A stretch of DNA of 64,000 nucleotides from Diphasiastrum complanatum (taxonomy: Eukaryota; Streptophyta; Lycopodiopsida; Lycopodiales; Lycopodiaceae): NCBI GenBank assembly GCA_029204225.1, contig CM055098.1:2169106-2233105 (forward strand). The letters are read 5' to 3'. The number at the start of each line of letters is the position of its first letter. Within the stretch, counting starts at the first letter, position 1. This document shows, one piece after another, positions 22,601-32,043 of this stretch. A program made the position numbers and the translations under genes. The notes below the pieces were generated by a model, which saw only the letters and a program-made list of their open reading frames with translations, was not told the DNA's origin and ran no database searches.

Positions 22601-23034
22601 ACTCACCTACTCATGGATTTCCAAGGTTTGATGGTGTCTTGTGGCAAGATGGAGATGGAGGCACATTCATGGAGTTTTATGGTGAAGACATATCAAGAAA
22701 GGACAAAGTTGGAGGAGACAAGCAAGCAAATGGTCATCACTCACATTTATTGTTTGGTTGCTGTAATTTTCCAGAGAGTTCAAAGTTTGAAACATGGAGG
22801 AATCATTTCATTTACATTCTATTTGGTTCTTCATGTTCTAGTTATATCTTGATGTGTAAAATTGATGTAAGAAATAGTGAAGCATCCAATTTGGACACTA
22901 TTCTCTATATCAATTATGAAAGATACTTTAGAACCTTAGAAAAGAGATCTATACTTAGGATGGAGATCATTCTAAAGTTGGATCAAAGTTCTATTGTCAA
23001 AACTATGCCAAAACTAGTTGAAGAGGGAGTGTGA
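19612..23034 (+). CDS. Element B polyprotein: gag, protease and novel C-terminal module (1140 aa)
   Basis: One uninterrupted frame. Residues 1-200 are copia gag (NYSTWKVRMESLLEMNE, KRAKKALHMIKMNVTNELL). A Lys/Gly tract near 212-225 precedes the zinc knuckle CFYCGIKGHFANEC (about 245-258), and the aspartic protease active site DSGASSH is near 304. A short GAG-pre-integrase echo (LPYARSRSRS) follows, but WH..LGH, the integrase Cys pair and the DDE residues are gone. Residues about 708-806 are a weak RT echo (YMEQ, CYGLKRA, then IYDGDIGDIVFTN where YVDD would be). Residues 810-1100 form an unfamiliar, partly hydrophobic module also found in element C. The frame runs through the PPT and stops five bases into the 3' LTR, ending KLVEEGV as intact relatives do. 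Particle formation and processing are plausible; the C-terminal function is unknown. Confidence 0.8.
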   Translation: MATSGGFMLESNDRLTSINYSTWKVRMESLLEMNELMEIVAGVEERPQAPQDQVRYDKRAKKALHMIKMNVTNELLKEVGKCTSSLEAWEILKKLYESKSTSRVLTLRRQIFQSLQKREESTHAFVLRVKAFNDELACIDESIKEVELVQVILNGLLDDHANLVQSFAIQKTLPSIVDLQEILVNEEYRLQSRGGGSTSTSHYEEDAMFIKGKFKGKGKGKWSKGQDQGETSSFGKKKDKSKLKCFYCGIKGHFANECLKKQRDEGSKQINFTTNDEGLGGGDSLLMCSSSPISSEGDKDSWWIDSGASSHMTSHKEFFTSLVTYDGAKKAIHMANGGECVIEGIGSIPICLSTNRKARLDGVLYIPSLSKNLLSVGQMIKKGYMVKFGGDACFITKEEILVARGNRQGRLLKLDAFVMANKKDGMEKEIGLNFPKLSFSINKIVGSYAKSNKLPYARSRSRSNMLLGDVHLCANLASLEDNDGVSMVLHGKCKHAKDKERANFINGGEGSSLEKIVVNDFFDHMSKDVARCIHEGGGSSTFFSDKSKKVIFAASGVTFPHKESRSNGSIKRLGEGDSHKSRRREVCEEFKVGCTLNDVILNDSEEESLSCESLPKTLSRSSCLKKESTSIILMLNVLIIFFMASNVFEVSTSYDAIIKRESYEGKSNERLVLGKIQGMDLTSLHQLKGFYDYELITHDQDGKKLVGEDYMEQIERQFLQGKGDLIGELIEVCYGLKRAGFIRFDTHLHLLYFMLDGKFGIYLLIYDGDIGDIVFTNLCGRSRSSIDEILLNLDHMFEREYFQRFRSEDIHIFDIFDDQEKEEDQEVGLKGLQQHKRKGGNLELVKSIKGRLFGKDVMDLFLQLIEDSSKVKGAARKCCSSLLYLFYLMFELFHVDVCKLSRYGQTSYIVLQYLIVGVVLAFLAGFADGNEVIGGSLCHSSMAKFSSVELLGANTWGLSIFGEFMVIFLCQVDLEDGLVQITWFMESCGARFASCIYSPTHGFPRFDGVLWQDGDGGTFMEFYGEDISRKDKVGGDKQANGHHSHLLFGCCNFPESSKFETWRNHFIYILFGSSCSSYILMCKIDVRNSEASNLDTILYINYERYFRTLEKRSILRMEIILKLDQSSIVKTMPKLVEEGV
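23017..23029 (+). other. Element B polypurine tract
   Basis: GTTGAAGAGGGAG immediately before the 3' LTR, overlapping the last codons of the ORF. The same tract precedes the LTRs at 14664 and 28819. Confidence 0.85.
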
Positions 23035-23683
23035 GAGATTTCAACTAGTTTAGTCTAGTTTAGTCACATTTTGGTAAATTGTTAATAAGAGGCCAAAACT
23101 CATTTTAGACTTAGAGATAAACTTTTTGAAGTTATATTAGTTTAAACTACATTCAATAAACACTTTTGGAAAGTGTGGGAAAGTTGGTAGTCGAGTTTGA
23201 GAGAGATTCAAATTTGAACTTTGGGTACATTGAATCTAGACCCAAAAATAGTAGGGTTTACATTTTGGAGGGAAAGCCAAGTGGCCAAATAGGGTTTGGA
23301 AACTCTATAAAAGGATGTAACTATTGGAGAGACACATCTTCTCTCTTCTCTCTCTCATTTCATCATTATACATGGTTCTCTTTGGGTTCTACTACTCATT
23401 GGTGCACTATCTTGGTGTTATCTTGCAATCTTGTGTGTAGAATGATCATTTATTGCTATTTTCGGTTCCACACGTGTGAAATACAGTAGGGTATTGTAAT
23501 TGTACGAACAGCAAACATATTTTATGTTTTGGTTCATGTTTGATCAATATCTCTTAGAGTTTGCATCTCATTTTGTATGTAGATGCTGATTTTTCTACAT
23601 TGGCAGGATTGTTGGTTTGCTCCTTATTGTAACCAAAGATTTGGGACTTGGATTGGATCTTGAATGATCTGAAATCCTTCACA
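23030..23683 (+). repeat. Element B 3' LTR
   Basis: 654 bp. Line-by-line comparison with 18357-19010 showed no difference. CACGTG at 23471-23476. Followed by the target duplicate ACATG. Confidence 0.95.
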
Positions 23684-23688
23684 ACATG

Positions 23689-24404
23689 CTCCAATGAGAT
23701 CTCTCTTCCAATGACTTTTTCTCTTACAAAATGATGAGCCACTTCAATATGCTTGTTCCTTGCATGAAAGACTAGATTATTTGCAAGAGCTTGAGAAGAA
23801 ATGTTATCATTCTTGATAATTGGTAAATCTTCATCTGCATAACACTTAAGCTCCAAAAATAGCCTTTTGATCCATAAAACCTCCTTTGTTGTGGTTGTAA
23901 GAGATTTGTATTCAGCTTCACAGGATGATAAAGAAATAGTTGCCTGCTTCTTTGACAGCCAAGAAACCAAATATCCTCCAAGAAATATAGTGTAAGCACT
24001 TGTTGATTTCCTATCCAACCTGTCTCCTGCAAAATCTGAATTTGAAAAAGCAATCAAAGTCAGATCTTCTCCTTCATAGTATAGTCCATAATCCAAGGTA
24101 GAAGATATATACCTCAAGACTCTTTTAGCCAACTTTCAATGATATAACTTTGGATCCTGCATGTGTTGACTTAGCTTATGAACACAAAAGCTTAGATCAG
24201 GCCTAGTCACTGTTAACGAAATAAGTGAGCCAATAAGACTCCTATAAAGAGTGATGTCCTCAAAGGATTTTTCATCATCTAATAGGAACTTTTAAAGTGT
24301 GCTCCATAGGTGTATCTATGCCTGTACAGTTCTCCATATGAAATTTCCTAAGCATGGAAAGTGCATATCTACTTTGGCTTATAAATGCATGACACTTTCA
24401 AACA
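23689..24404 (-). pseudogene. Family-E RT C-part and RNase H
   Basis: Minus reading has HAFISQSRYALSMLRKFHME, GIDTPMEHTL, MAKRVLRYISSTLDYGLYY, YLVSWLSKKQATISLSSCEA and KHIEVAHHFVREKVIG. There is a frameshift near 24290 and a stop near 24135. It continues into 18356-18241 once element B is removed. On the other side it is cut at 24404 by the truncated 5' LTR of element C. Confidence 0.85.
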
Positions 24405-24483
24405 TGAAATTGGTAGTGTATTTCTCTTTCTAACCAAAGATCATTCAAGTAGATTGGATCTTAAGGATCTGAAATCTTTCACA
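24405..24483 (+). repeat. Element C 5' LTR, truncated
   Basis: Only the last 79 bp remain (TGAAATTGGTAGTGTATTTC to GAAATCTTTCACA), matching the end of the 3' LTR at 29390-29468. The missing 570 bp was probably lost together with the neighbouring family-E RT. Confidence 0.85.
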
Positions 24484-24700
24484 TGGTATCCGAGCTTGTG
24501 TTTCAAGTTATGAAGGAGGAAATCAGATCTATCAATGATTTGGTGAAGATATCAAGTCTAGAGCACGCAACCAAATGCTAGAAGAGAATTTGTGAGATAG
24601 TTTCAAATCTTGGTGATTTCTTTTGAAAGCGTTTGTTGTTGTTCAAAGGAGTGCTTTGTGCATTGAAGCAGGTTGAAAGAGAAGATCGGTTCATTGCTAC

Positions 24701-26821
24701 ATGGCAATCTCAATTGGAGTCATGTTGGAAACCAATGATAGGCTTACCTCAAGTAACTATTCATTATGGAAAGTGAGGATGGAGTCACTTCTTGAGATGA
24801 ATGATGTTTTGGATATTGTTGTAGGTTTGGTGGAGGAGAGACCAGCAACACAACAAGATCAATTGAGGTATGATAAGAGGGCCAAGAAGGCTCTACACAT
24901 GATAAAGATGAATGTTACCAATGAACTTCTCAAGGAAGTTGGTAAGTGCACATCATCTTTGGAAGCTTGAAATTCATTGAAGAAGCTTTATGAATCCAAG
25001 TCTACTTCTAGAGTATTGATTCTAAGAAGGCAAATTTTTTCTTGTTTGCAAAAGAATGAAGAAAGTCCAAGTACTTTTGTTTTGAGAATGAAAGCGTTGA
25101 ATGATGAGTTAGCTTGCATAGATGAAAGCATTAAGGAAGAAGAGCTTATTCAAGTGATTCTTAATGGCTTGTTGGATGCTCATGCTAACATTGTTCAAAG
25201 TATTGCTATTCAAAAGACTTTGCCAAGTTTGATGGATCTTCAAGAGATCTTGATCAATGAGGAATATAGGCTTCAAGCAAGAGGTGGATCTACATCGACA
25301 CTTCAAGAGGATGCTATGTTCACAAAGGGCAAAACCAAAAGCAAGTGGTCTAAAGGGCAAGATCAAGTGGATGCTTCTTCAAGTGGAAAAAAGAAGGATA
25401 GATCAAAGCTCAAGTGCTTCTATTGTGGCATCAAAGGACACTTTGCAAGTGAGTGCTACAAGAAGAAGAGAGATCAAGGAGACAAGCAAGGTAATCTTAC
25501 TCTTGATGAGGATGGTTTGGATGTGCAAGATGCAAATGATGATGCTTTTGTGATGTCTTCATGTATGCTTGCTAATGATGGAGATCTAGATCCTTGGTGG
25601 ATTGATAGTGGAGCAAGTTCACACATGACCTTTCACAAAGAGTACTTCACTTCTTTGTTGGCATATGGAGATGACAAGAGGGTGATCTACACGGCCAATG
25701 ATGGTGAGTGTGCAATCAAAGGGATTGGCACAATTCCTATTTCTCTCTCTACAAATAGGAATGTTCATTTGGAGGATGTCTTGTTTATTCCATCTATTAC
25801 CAAGAATTTTCTTAGTGTGAGTCAAATGCTAAGTAAGGGCATCAAGGTGGAGTTTGATGGAGATGCTTGTTTGATCAAAAGGAAGGATGTCTTGATTGGA
25901 AAAGGTAAAAGGCAAGGGAAGTTGTTCAAACTTGATGCTTGTGTTATTGCTAACCAAGTTGGATGTGTTGCAAGGGAGCAAATTTCTATTCAAGAGGTTT
26001 GGCACAAAAGGATGGGACACCTCAATTTCAAGTCATTGGAGGTAATGGCAAGGAAGAAGGTTGTGATTGGTCTTCCAAGTTCCTTAAGTAATGACAAGCA
26101 TGTTTGTGAGTCTTGTGCTTTGTCTAAGTCACATAGACTACCTTATACTAGATCTATTTCTAGATCTACAAAGCCTTTTCAACTTGTACATTCGGATATT
26201 CATGGATTTACTACAATTAGCAATAGTGGAGCTAAGATGTGTGTAACATTCATTGATGATTTTAGTAGATTTTGTTGGATCTATCTACTAAAGAGCAAGG
26301 ATGAAGTATATGATGTCTTTGTCAAGTTCAAGAATGCAAGGGAGAACCAATTTTCCACAAAGATCAAGTGCTTGAGAGGTGACAATGGTGGTGAGTACAT
26401 ATCTAACAAGTTCAAGGCCTTTTGTGATGAGCATGGGATCAAGAGGGAGTATACAACATCAAGGACCCCACAACAAAATGGAGTGGCTGAAAGGAAGAAT
26501 AGAACTTTATGTGAAAGTGCTAAAGCTATGAGGTTAAGTGCTAATCTTGACAAACCATTTTGGGATCAAGCTTTGTTGTGTGCCAATTTCTTGTGCAATA
26601 GGTGGTCGAGTGCTATTTTGGATGGAAGCACACCTTTTGAGATGCTATTCAAGAGGAGGCCGAGTGTCAACTTTCTAAGAACCTTTGGATGCACATGCTA
26701 TGTCAACATTACTCTTGATGATAGGACCAAGGAGGATCCATCTTCAAGAAGAGGTATTTTTGTTGGATATAGTGAGGTGAGTAAAGCCTACAAGGTTTAC
26801 ATTCTTCTACTAACAAAGTGA
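24701..26821 (+). pseudogene. Element C gag-protease-integrase
   Basis: The frame opens at 24701 (gag, NYSLWKVRMESLLEMND), hits a TGA at 24968 where element B has Trp, and is then open to 26821. Visible domains are zinc knuckle CFYCGIKGHFASECYKKK (about 25420), protease WIDSGASSH (about 25603), GAG-pre-integrase VWHKRMGHLNF (about 26000) with CESCALSKSHRLPYTR, and the integrase catalytic core with LVHSDIHGF, LRGDNGGEY and NGVAERKNRTL, the D, D and E positions. Apart from the single stop and the frame change at 26818 the integrase looks intact, so a close relative could supply integrase to element B. Confidence 0.85.
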
Positions 26822-27169
26822 TTGTTGGTAGAGATGTCATTTTTTATGAGGGAAACATTACAAAGGTGTCTTCAAGCATGATTGATGGTAAAGTAGATGG
26901 TTCTAACATTCTTGATATTGATGAGAAGGATCCTACTTTGGATGGTGGTGATGATGGACCTTCATCAAGTCAAAAGCCAAGGAAAACATCAAGAGAAAGA
27001 CAAGTACCTTCAAGGCTCACATATGATCAAAAGGGTAAGCAAGTAGTTTCTGGAAATTATGTTGCTTTCCTAACCTCTTTGGATGAGCCTACAAGTGTAG
27101 ATCAATCAAGGAAAGAAGAGGAGTGGATCCAAGCAATGGATCTCGAGTATCAAGCTCTTATAAAGAGTG
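26818..27169 (+). pseudogene. Element C integrase C-tail and RT linker
   Basis: Shifted frame continuing from 26818: VGRDVIFYEGNI, RQVPSRLTYDQKGKQVV, NYVAFLTSLDEPTSVDQS, EEWIQAMDLEYQALIKSGT. In ordinary copia the next residues are the WxLV..P.N...GCKWV start of RT. Here the sequence becomes unrelated right after this point. Confidence 0.8.
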
Positions 27170-28235
27170 GAACATCTTTTGGAGGATCTTCTTGTGTACA
27201 TGGAGCTATGCAAGTGGATGGATGTTATCTTGCTGTAAAAGCAAGTAATGGATCTGGAAAACAAATTTTGCTCAATGACTTTGATGGTCAAGTTGAAGAT
27301 CAAGATGTTGATCTCAAAGCGCTTCAACTAGTCAAAAGGGAAGTTGGCAATTTGGAGCTAGTCAAGAGCATCAAAGGAGAGGTAATTGGCAAAGGTGTTA
27401 TGGATCTATTTTTGCAGCATATTGAAGACTCAAGTAAGGTCAGAGGAGCAGCAAGGAAGTGTTGTTCAAGTTTACTTTACTTGTTCTATCTCATGTTTGA
27501 CCAATTTCATGTGGATGTGTGCAAATTGTCAAGATATGGTAAAACTAGCTACATTGGTGAGCATTGTTTTGATGTTTGATTTGTACTAGCATTCTTGGCT
27601 GATTTTGCTGATGGAAATGAAGCTATTGGAGGTTCATCATTTAACTCATCCATGGCTAAGTTCTCAAGTGTTGAGCTACTTGGTGCCAATACTTGGAGAT
27701 TGTCAATTTTTGGTGAATTCATGGTCATTTTCTTGTGTCAAGTAGATTTTGAAGATGGACTAGTGCAAACTACTTGGTTTATGGAGTCATGTGGTGCTGG
27801 ATTTGCATCATTAATGTACTCACCTACTCATGGATTTCCAAGGTTTGATGGTTTCTTGTGGCAAGATGAAGATGGAGGCTCATTCATGGAGTATCATGGT
27901 GGATACAGGGCAACAAAGGACAAAGGAGGAGAAGACATGCAAGCAAAAGTTGATCACTCACATTTATTGTTTCTTTGCTATATTTTTCCAGAGAGTTCAG
28001 AGTTGGAAGCATGGTGGAATCATTTCATTTACATTCTATTTGATTCTTCATGTTCTAGTCACATTTTTACATGTAAAATTGATGTAAGAAATAGTGAAGC
28101 ATCCCAAGTGGACACTATTCTCTATATCAATTATGGTTGTTTCTAGTTTGAGCATTACATGATCATTGAAAGGAGATCTATTCTTAGAAAGAATATCATT
28201 CTTATGATGGTTCTATTGGCAAAAACTATGCTAGG
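27170..28235 (+). other. Novel module replacing RT in element C
   Basis: Open in the same frame except for one TGA at 27577-27579, and homologous to the C-terminal third of the element B ORF. Shared pieces include RKCCSSLLYLFYLMF, HVDVCKLSRYG, LAFLADFADGNEAIGG, SSVELLGANTW, PTHGFPRFDG and CKIDVRNSEAS. It begins GGSSCVHGAMQVDGCYLAVK, which B lacks but the minus-strand fragment at 43918-44393 has. I recognise no known family. Hydrophobic stretches suggest buried or membrane segments. Most differences I could score between B and C change the amino acid, which argues against strong purifying selection. Confidence 0.65.
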
Positions 28236-28818
28236 AGCATTGGACCGCTAGGAAAGCGAGTTCTGAGGTACTTCATTGGAACTCGAGATTTTGGCATATT
28301 GTATGAGGGATCATCACCTAATCTTTTTGGATTTTTAGATTCGGACTATGCTAGAGATGTAATGGATAGGAAATCCATTAGTTCTTATTGTATTTTCATA
28401 GGTGATGGAGCTATATCATGGATGTCAAAGAAACAAGCCACTATCTCATTGTCATCTAGTGAGGCCGAGTACAAAGCTCTTACACATTGCACAAAGGAGA
28501 TGGTATGGATCAAAAGGATGATCAAGGATCTTCACTTGCTGGATTTTTCAGAGAGCCCAATCATCTTTTGTGACAATCAATCAGCCCAAAGAATGGCATC
28601 CAATCCTATCTTTCATGCTAGGAGCAAGCCTAGCGAGATACAATATCATTTTGTGAGGGAGCGAGTCATTGCAAAGGAGGTGGAGCTTCAACATGTGTCT
28701 TCAAGGGAATGTGTAGCTGATATCTTCACCAAATCATTGGGAAAAGACTTGTTCATGAAGCATAGGACTTAACTTGGAGTATTATCAAAGTCTATGCTAA
28801 AACTAGTTGAAGAGGGAG
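28236..28818 (+). pseudogene. Element C RNase H and PPT
   Basis: Reads KRVLRYFIGTRDFGILYEGS, LDSDYARDVMDRKSISSYC, KKQATISLSSSEAEYKALTH, IFCDNQSAQRMASNPIFHA and VADIFTKSLGKDLF, with a stop at 28770-28772, then KLVEEGV. The catalytic Asp/Glu positions (SDSDYA-like, SEAEYKAL, CDNQSA) are present. The PPT AGTTGAAGAGGGAG lies at 28805-28818. Confidence 0.85.
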
Positions 28819-29468
28819 TGTGAAAGATTCAACTAGTTTCATCACATTTTGCAATATTTTCATATTTGGCATATTGAGGCCAAAACTTGTTTTAGACTTA
28901 GAGGTTGACTTTTCAAAGTTCATTAGTCTATATTTCATTTGAATAAACACTTTTTGAAAGTGTGGGAAAGATAGAATACGAGTTTGAGTAGATTCAATTT
29001 GAATAAGTTGGGTACATTGAATCTAGACCCAAAATTGGTAGGGTTAGCATTTTGGTGGGAAAGCCAAGTGGCCAAATAGGGTTTGGACCTGTTATAAAAG
29101 GATGTAACTCGTGGAGAGAGTCATCTTCTCTCTTCTCTATCTCATTTCATGCTTATACATGGTTCTCTTGGGTTCTACTATCCATTGGTGCACTATCTTG
29201 GTGATTGCTTGCAATTTTATGTGTAGAATGATCTATATTTGTTATTTTTGGATCCACACGTGTGAAATATAGTAGCTTGCTAGTTTTGTATGGACAGCAA
29301 CAGTACATACTCATTTCATTCAAGTTTGATCAAGTTCTATTAGTGTTTGCATCTCAAATTGTGTGTAGATGCTGATTTTTCTACATTGGTGAAATTGGTA
29401 GTGTATTTCTCTTTCTAACCAAAGATCATTCAAGTAGACTGGATCTTAAGGATCTGAAATCTTTCACA
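28819..29468 (+). repeat. Element C 3' LTR
   Basis: 650 bp, TGTGAAAGATTCAACTAG to GAAATCTTTCACA. Same organisation as the element B LTR but clearly diverged. TATAAAA near 29094, CACGTG at 29257-29262. Confidence 0.9.
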
Positions 29469-31160
29469 CTTACATCCGATCACATGCATGTTGTTTGGTG
29501 GCTCCACAAGCTCCCATGTGTTATTTGACATCAAGGCTTCAAATTCTTGGGTCATTGCTTCAACCCACTCCTTGGATTGAAAAGCTTCTTGGACATCCTT
29601 AGGCTCTTCATCTGATATAAAATTTGGATGGTAGGAAGTTTCACCTTCCACTTGACTTCCTTCTTCATCATATGTGAGCCTCCTTGGCTCAGATCTTGCT
29701 CGTGTAGATCTTCTTGGTGTGGTAGCTTGAATCTGCTCCTCCTCAAGCCTTGGCCTCGCCTCTTCTTGAATAGCATCAAGGTTGATGATTGATCTTGCAT
29801 GAGTCTCTTTGATCTGAACATCATCCAAGTTAAATTTCTAATCTTCATGGAAGACCACATCTCTACTAGCAACATTTTTGTCAGTAGAGGGCAAATAAAT
29901 CTTGTATGCTTTTTTAGTAGATGCATAACCTACAAAAATTCCTTTTACTGCACTAGGATCTTCCTTCTTCCTAGTTTCTAGAGGTACATGCACAAAGCAT
30001 ACACAACCAAAAACCCTAAGATGATCTACCTTAGGCTTTTTCTTATACAACATCTCAAATGGTGTCTTTCCTCCTATTGCAAGATTCGGAGGCCTATTAC
30101 AAAGATAGTTTGCACATGCAACTGCCTCTCCCCAAAATTCTTTAGGCAGAGAAGCTACCAGCCTAATGGCTTTTGCACATTCACACAAAGTTCTACTTTT
30201 TCTCTCAGCAACTCCATTTTGTTGAGGAGTATATGAACAAGAGAACTCTCTTTGAATACTCTCTCTCTCTCACAAAAGTCTTTAAACTTATCGGAAGTGT
30301 ATTCCCCTCCACTATCAATTCTTAAAGCTTTTATTTTGAAAGGAAACTGCTTCTCTACATAAGCTTTAGAAATAAGAAAAACATCATAAACCATGGCTTT
30401 TGAAGACAGCATATAGATCCAAGAATGTCTTGTATAATCATCTACAAAAGAGACAAAGCAGTTGGCTCTTCCTTTGCTCTTAGTTGATGAGAAATGAACA
30501 TCTGAGTGTACAAGTTCAAATGGTTGCTTTGTCTTGATACTTGATCTAGGAAAAGGCCTTCTGTGCAACTTTGCTAGCACACAGGCTTTACAAGGTAGAA
30601 GCTCCTTTGACAATGTCTTTGGTAAACCAACAACTTTTCCTTCTTTGACCATAGATTGCATGGCTTTGATATTGGGATGACCCAATCTCTTATGCCACAG
30701 ATCCTCCTATAGAACGTTGGTCTCATAAGCAATATCTGAAATGTTAGCGCTCTCCCTAGAATCTAGTTTGTACAACTTTGCAATTCTAGATCCTCTAGCA
30801 ATAACTTCATTTTCTCTTGAGATTATACACTTGTCAACTTGAAACTTGACATCCAATCCAATATCAAACAACTGTCCTACACTAATGAGATTCTTAGTCA
30901 ATCTAGGTACATACAGTACATCATGTAAGCAAAAAGATTTTGATGATGATGCATGTAATGGAATGCTACCTATTCCTTCAATCCTACACTCTACATCATT
31001 AGCAGTATAGATTGACCTTTTTGCACCTAGATATGGCATGAGATTAGTGAAAGAGTTCCTAGAACTAGACATGTGGGAACTAGCCCCACTATCTATCCAC
31101 CAGACTTCTTCATTCTTAAAGGAAAAGATGAAAAAGTAGACATCATTAATTAATCCTTTC
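29469..31160 (-). pseudogene. Family-E protease, integrase and RT start
   Basis: In minus order: protease (WWIDSGASSHMSSSRNSF, near 31100), GAG-pre-integrase (LWHKRLGHPNIKAM), integrase with ELVHSDVHFSS, FVDDYTRHSWIYML and RIDSGGEYTSDKF, and after a frame break near 30245 ASLPKEFWGEAVACANYLC and FGCVCFVHVPLETRKKEDP. The linker RRSTRARSEPRRLTYDEEG and the RT beginning NNTWELVEPPNNMHVIGCK follow, cut at 29469 by the 3' LTR of element C. Stops occur near 30708 and 29840. Confidence 0.85.
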
Positions 31161-31374
31161 TTTCACTCTCTACACCCTCACACTCATCCTCATTAGTAAG
31201 GTTAGCTTGCTTAGAATGGTTCTTCTTCTTGAAATAGTTTGATGCATAATGTCCTTTCTTTCCATAGAAAAAACACTTGATCTTTGACAGCTTCTTCTTG
31301 CCATTGGATGTTGCACCTTGTGAGGACTGATCCTCACCACATTCTTTGGCTTTGTCCTTCTTGAAGTGTTGTTG
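31161..31374 (-). pseudogene. Family-E gag C-part with mutated zinc knuckle
   Basis: Minus reading KIKCFFYGKKGHYASNYFKK shows a copia CCHC knuckle in which the second and third Cys are Tyr (TGT to TAT type changes), so zinc binding should be lost. Confidence 0.75.
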
Positions 31375-32043
31375 TCATTTGCCCTTGCCTCTTGACTTGT
31401 CTCTGATGAAGAGTGCTTTGTCATCTCCACCATCTTTCAATGAAAGTCTGTTGATCCTCAGCATCTTGTTCTCTTGCCTTCTTTTTTCAGCAATGAGAAC
31501 ACCTTGCAATGTCTCCAAGGATGGAAGATCCTCTATGACAGCATAAGTCTGCACAATATTGCCATACTCATCTCTAAGTCCATTTTGGACTTCTTGAACA
31601 AGTTCAATGTTCTTAAGAGCATCACTAATACCAGCTAACTCTTGATGAAGATCCTTAACTCTCATGACATATGATGAAGCACTCTCATCTACTCTCTGAT
31701 AACTTAGAAATATTTGATTTCTAAGTGTAAGTAATCTAGAAGTATCTTTGATTTCATAGATTGTTTTTAGAGTAACCCAAGCTTCCTTGGCAGTGGTGCA
31801 TGTACTGATCTGTCTTAACACTTCATTGGTAACATTCATTTTTATAAAATGAAGAGAAATTTTGGTTCTTTTGTGGAATGTTGCAGCTTCATCAGGTGCA
31901 GCAGGTTCTTCTTCAACTCCACTCACAATATCCATTACATCCTGTAGAATCAACAATGATTCCAGTCTGATCTTCCACATTGCATAATTGGAAGATGTTA
32001 ATCTCTCACTGTGCTCTAAGAAATGTGAACCAGATGAAGACAT
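31375..32043 (-). CDS. Family-E copia gag (222 codons, stop before knuckle)
   Basis: ATG at 32043 opens an intact gag N-terminal domain: ERLTSSNYAMWKIRLESLL, VMDIVSGVEEEPAAP, KISLHFIKMNVTNEVLRQ, DTSRLLTLRNQIFLSYQR and LVQEVQNGLRDEYGNIVQ, ending GKGK-stop. Family gags normally continue through a zinc knuckle into protease. Here a TGA truncates it just before the knuckle, leaving a capsid-like domain only. Confidence 0.75.
   Translation of the reverse strand: MSSSGSHFLEHSERLTSSNYAMWKIRLESLLILQDVMDIVSGVEEEPAAPDEAATFHKRTKISLHFIKMNVTNEVLRQISTCTTAKEAWVTLKTIYEIKDTSRLLTLRNQIFLSYQRVDESASSYVMRVKDLHQELAGISDALKNIELVQEVQNGLRDEYGNIVQTYAVIEDLPSLETLQGVLIAEKRRQENKMLRINRLSLKDGGDDKALFIRDKSRGKGK

Larger units (their letters stand above)
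18357..23683 (+). mobile_element. Element B: recent, non-autonomous family-B copia
   Basis: 5327 bp with two 654-bp LTRs that I find identical, a perfect target duplication ACATG (18352-18356 and 23684-23688), a PBS directly after the 5' LTR and a PPT directly before the 3' LTR. It sits in the RNase H of the family-E element. The internal region has one long ORF (19612-23034) with gag and protease but no intact integrase, RT or RNase H. Transposition must have used enzymes from another element. Element C and the fragments at 14166 and 43918 are relatives. Confidence 0.95.
24405..29468 (+). mobile_element. Element C: copia with RT replaced by a novel module
   Basis: About 5.06 kb. The 5' LTR is truncated (24405-24483), PBS TGGTATCCGAGC (24484-24495) has one mismatch to the usual site, gag is at 24701, and protease and integrase are in one long frame. 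After the integrase-RT linker the sequence leaves copia at about 27170 and enters the module shared with element B. It rejoins RNase H near 28235, followed by PPT and a complete 3' LTR (28819-29468). The right flank is family-E RT, so C is nested in E. No target duplication can be scored because the left end is deleted. Confidence 0.9.
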
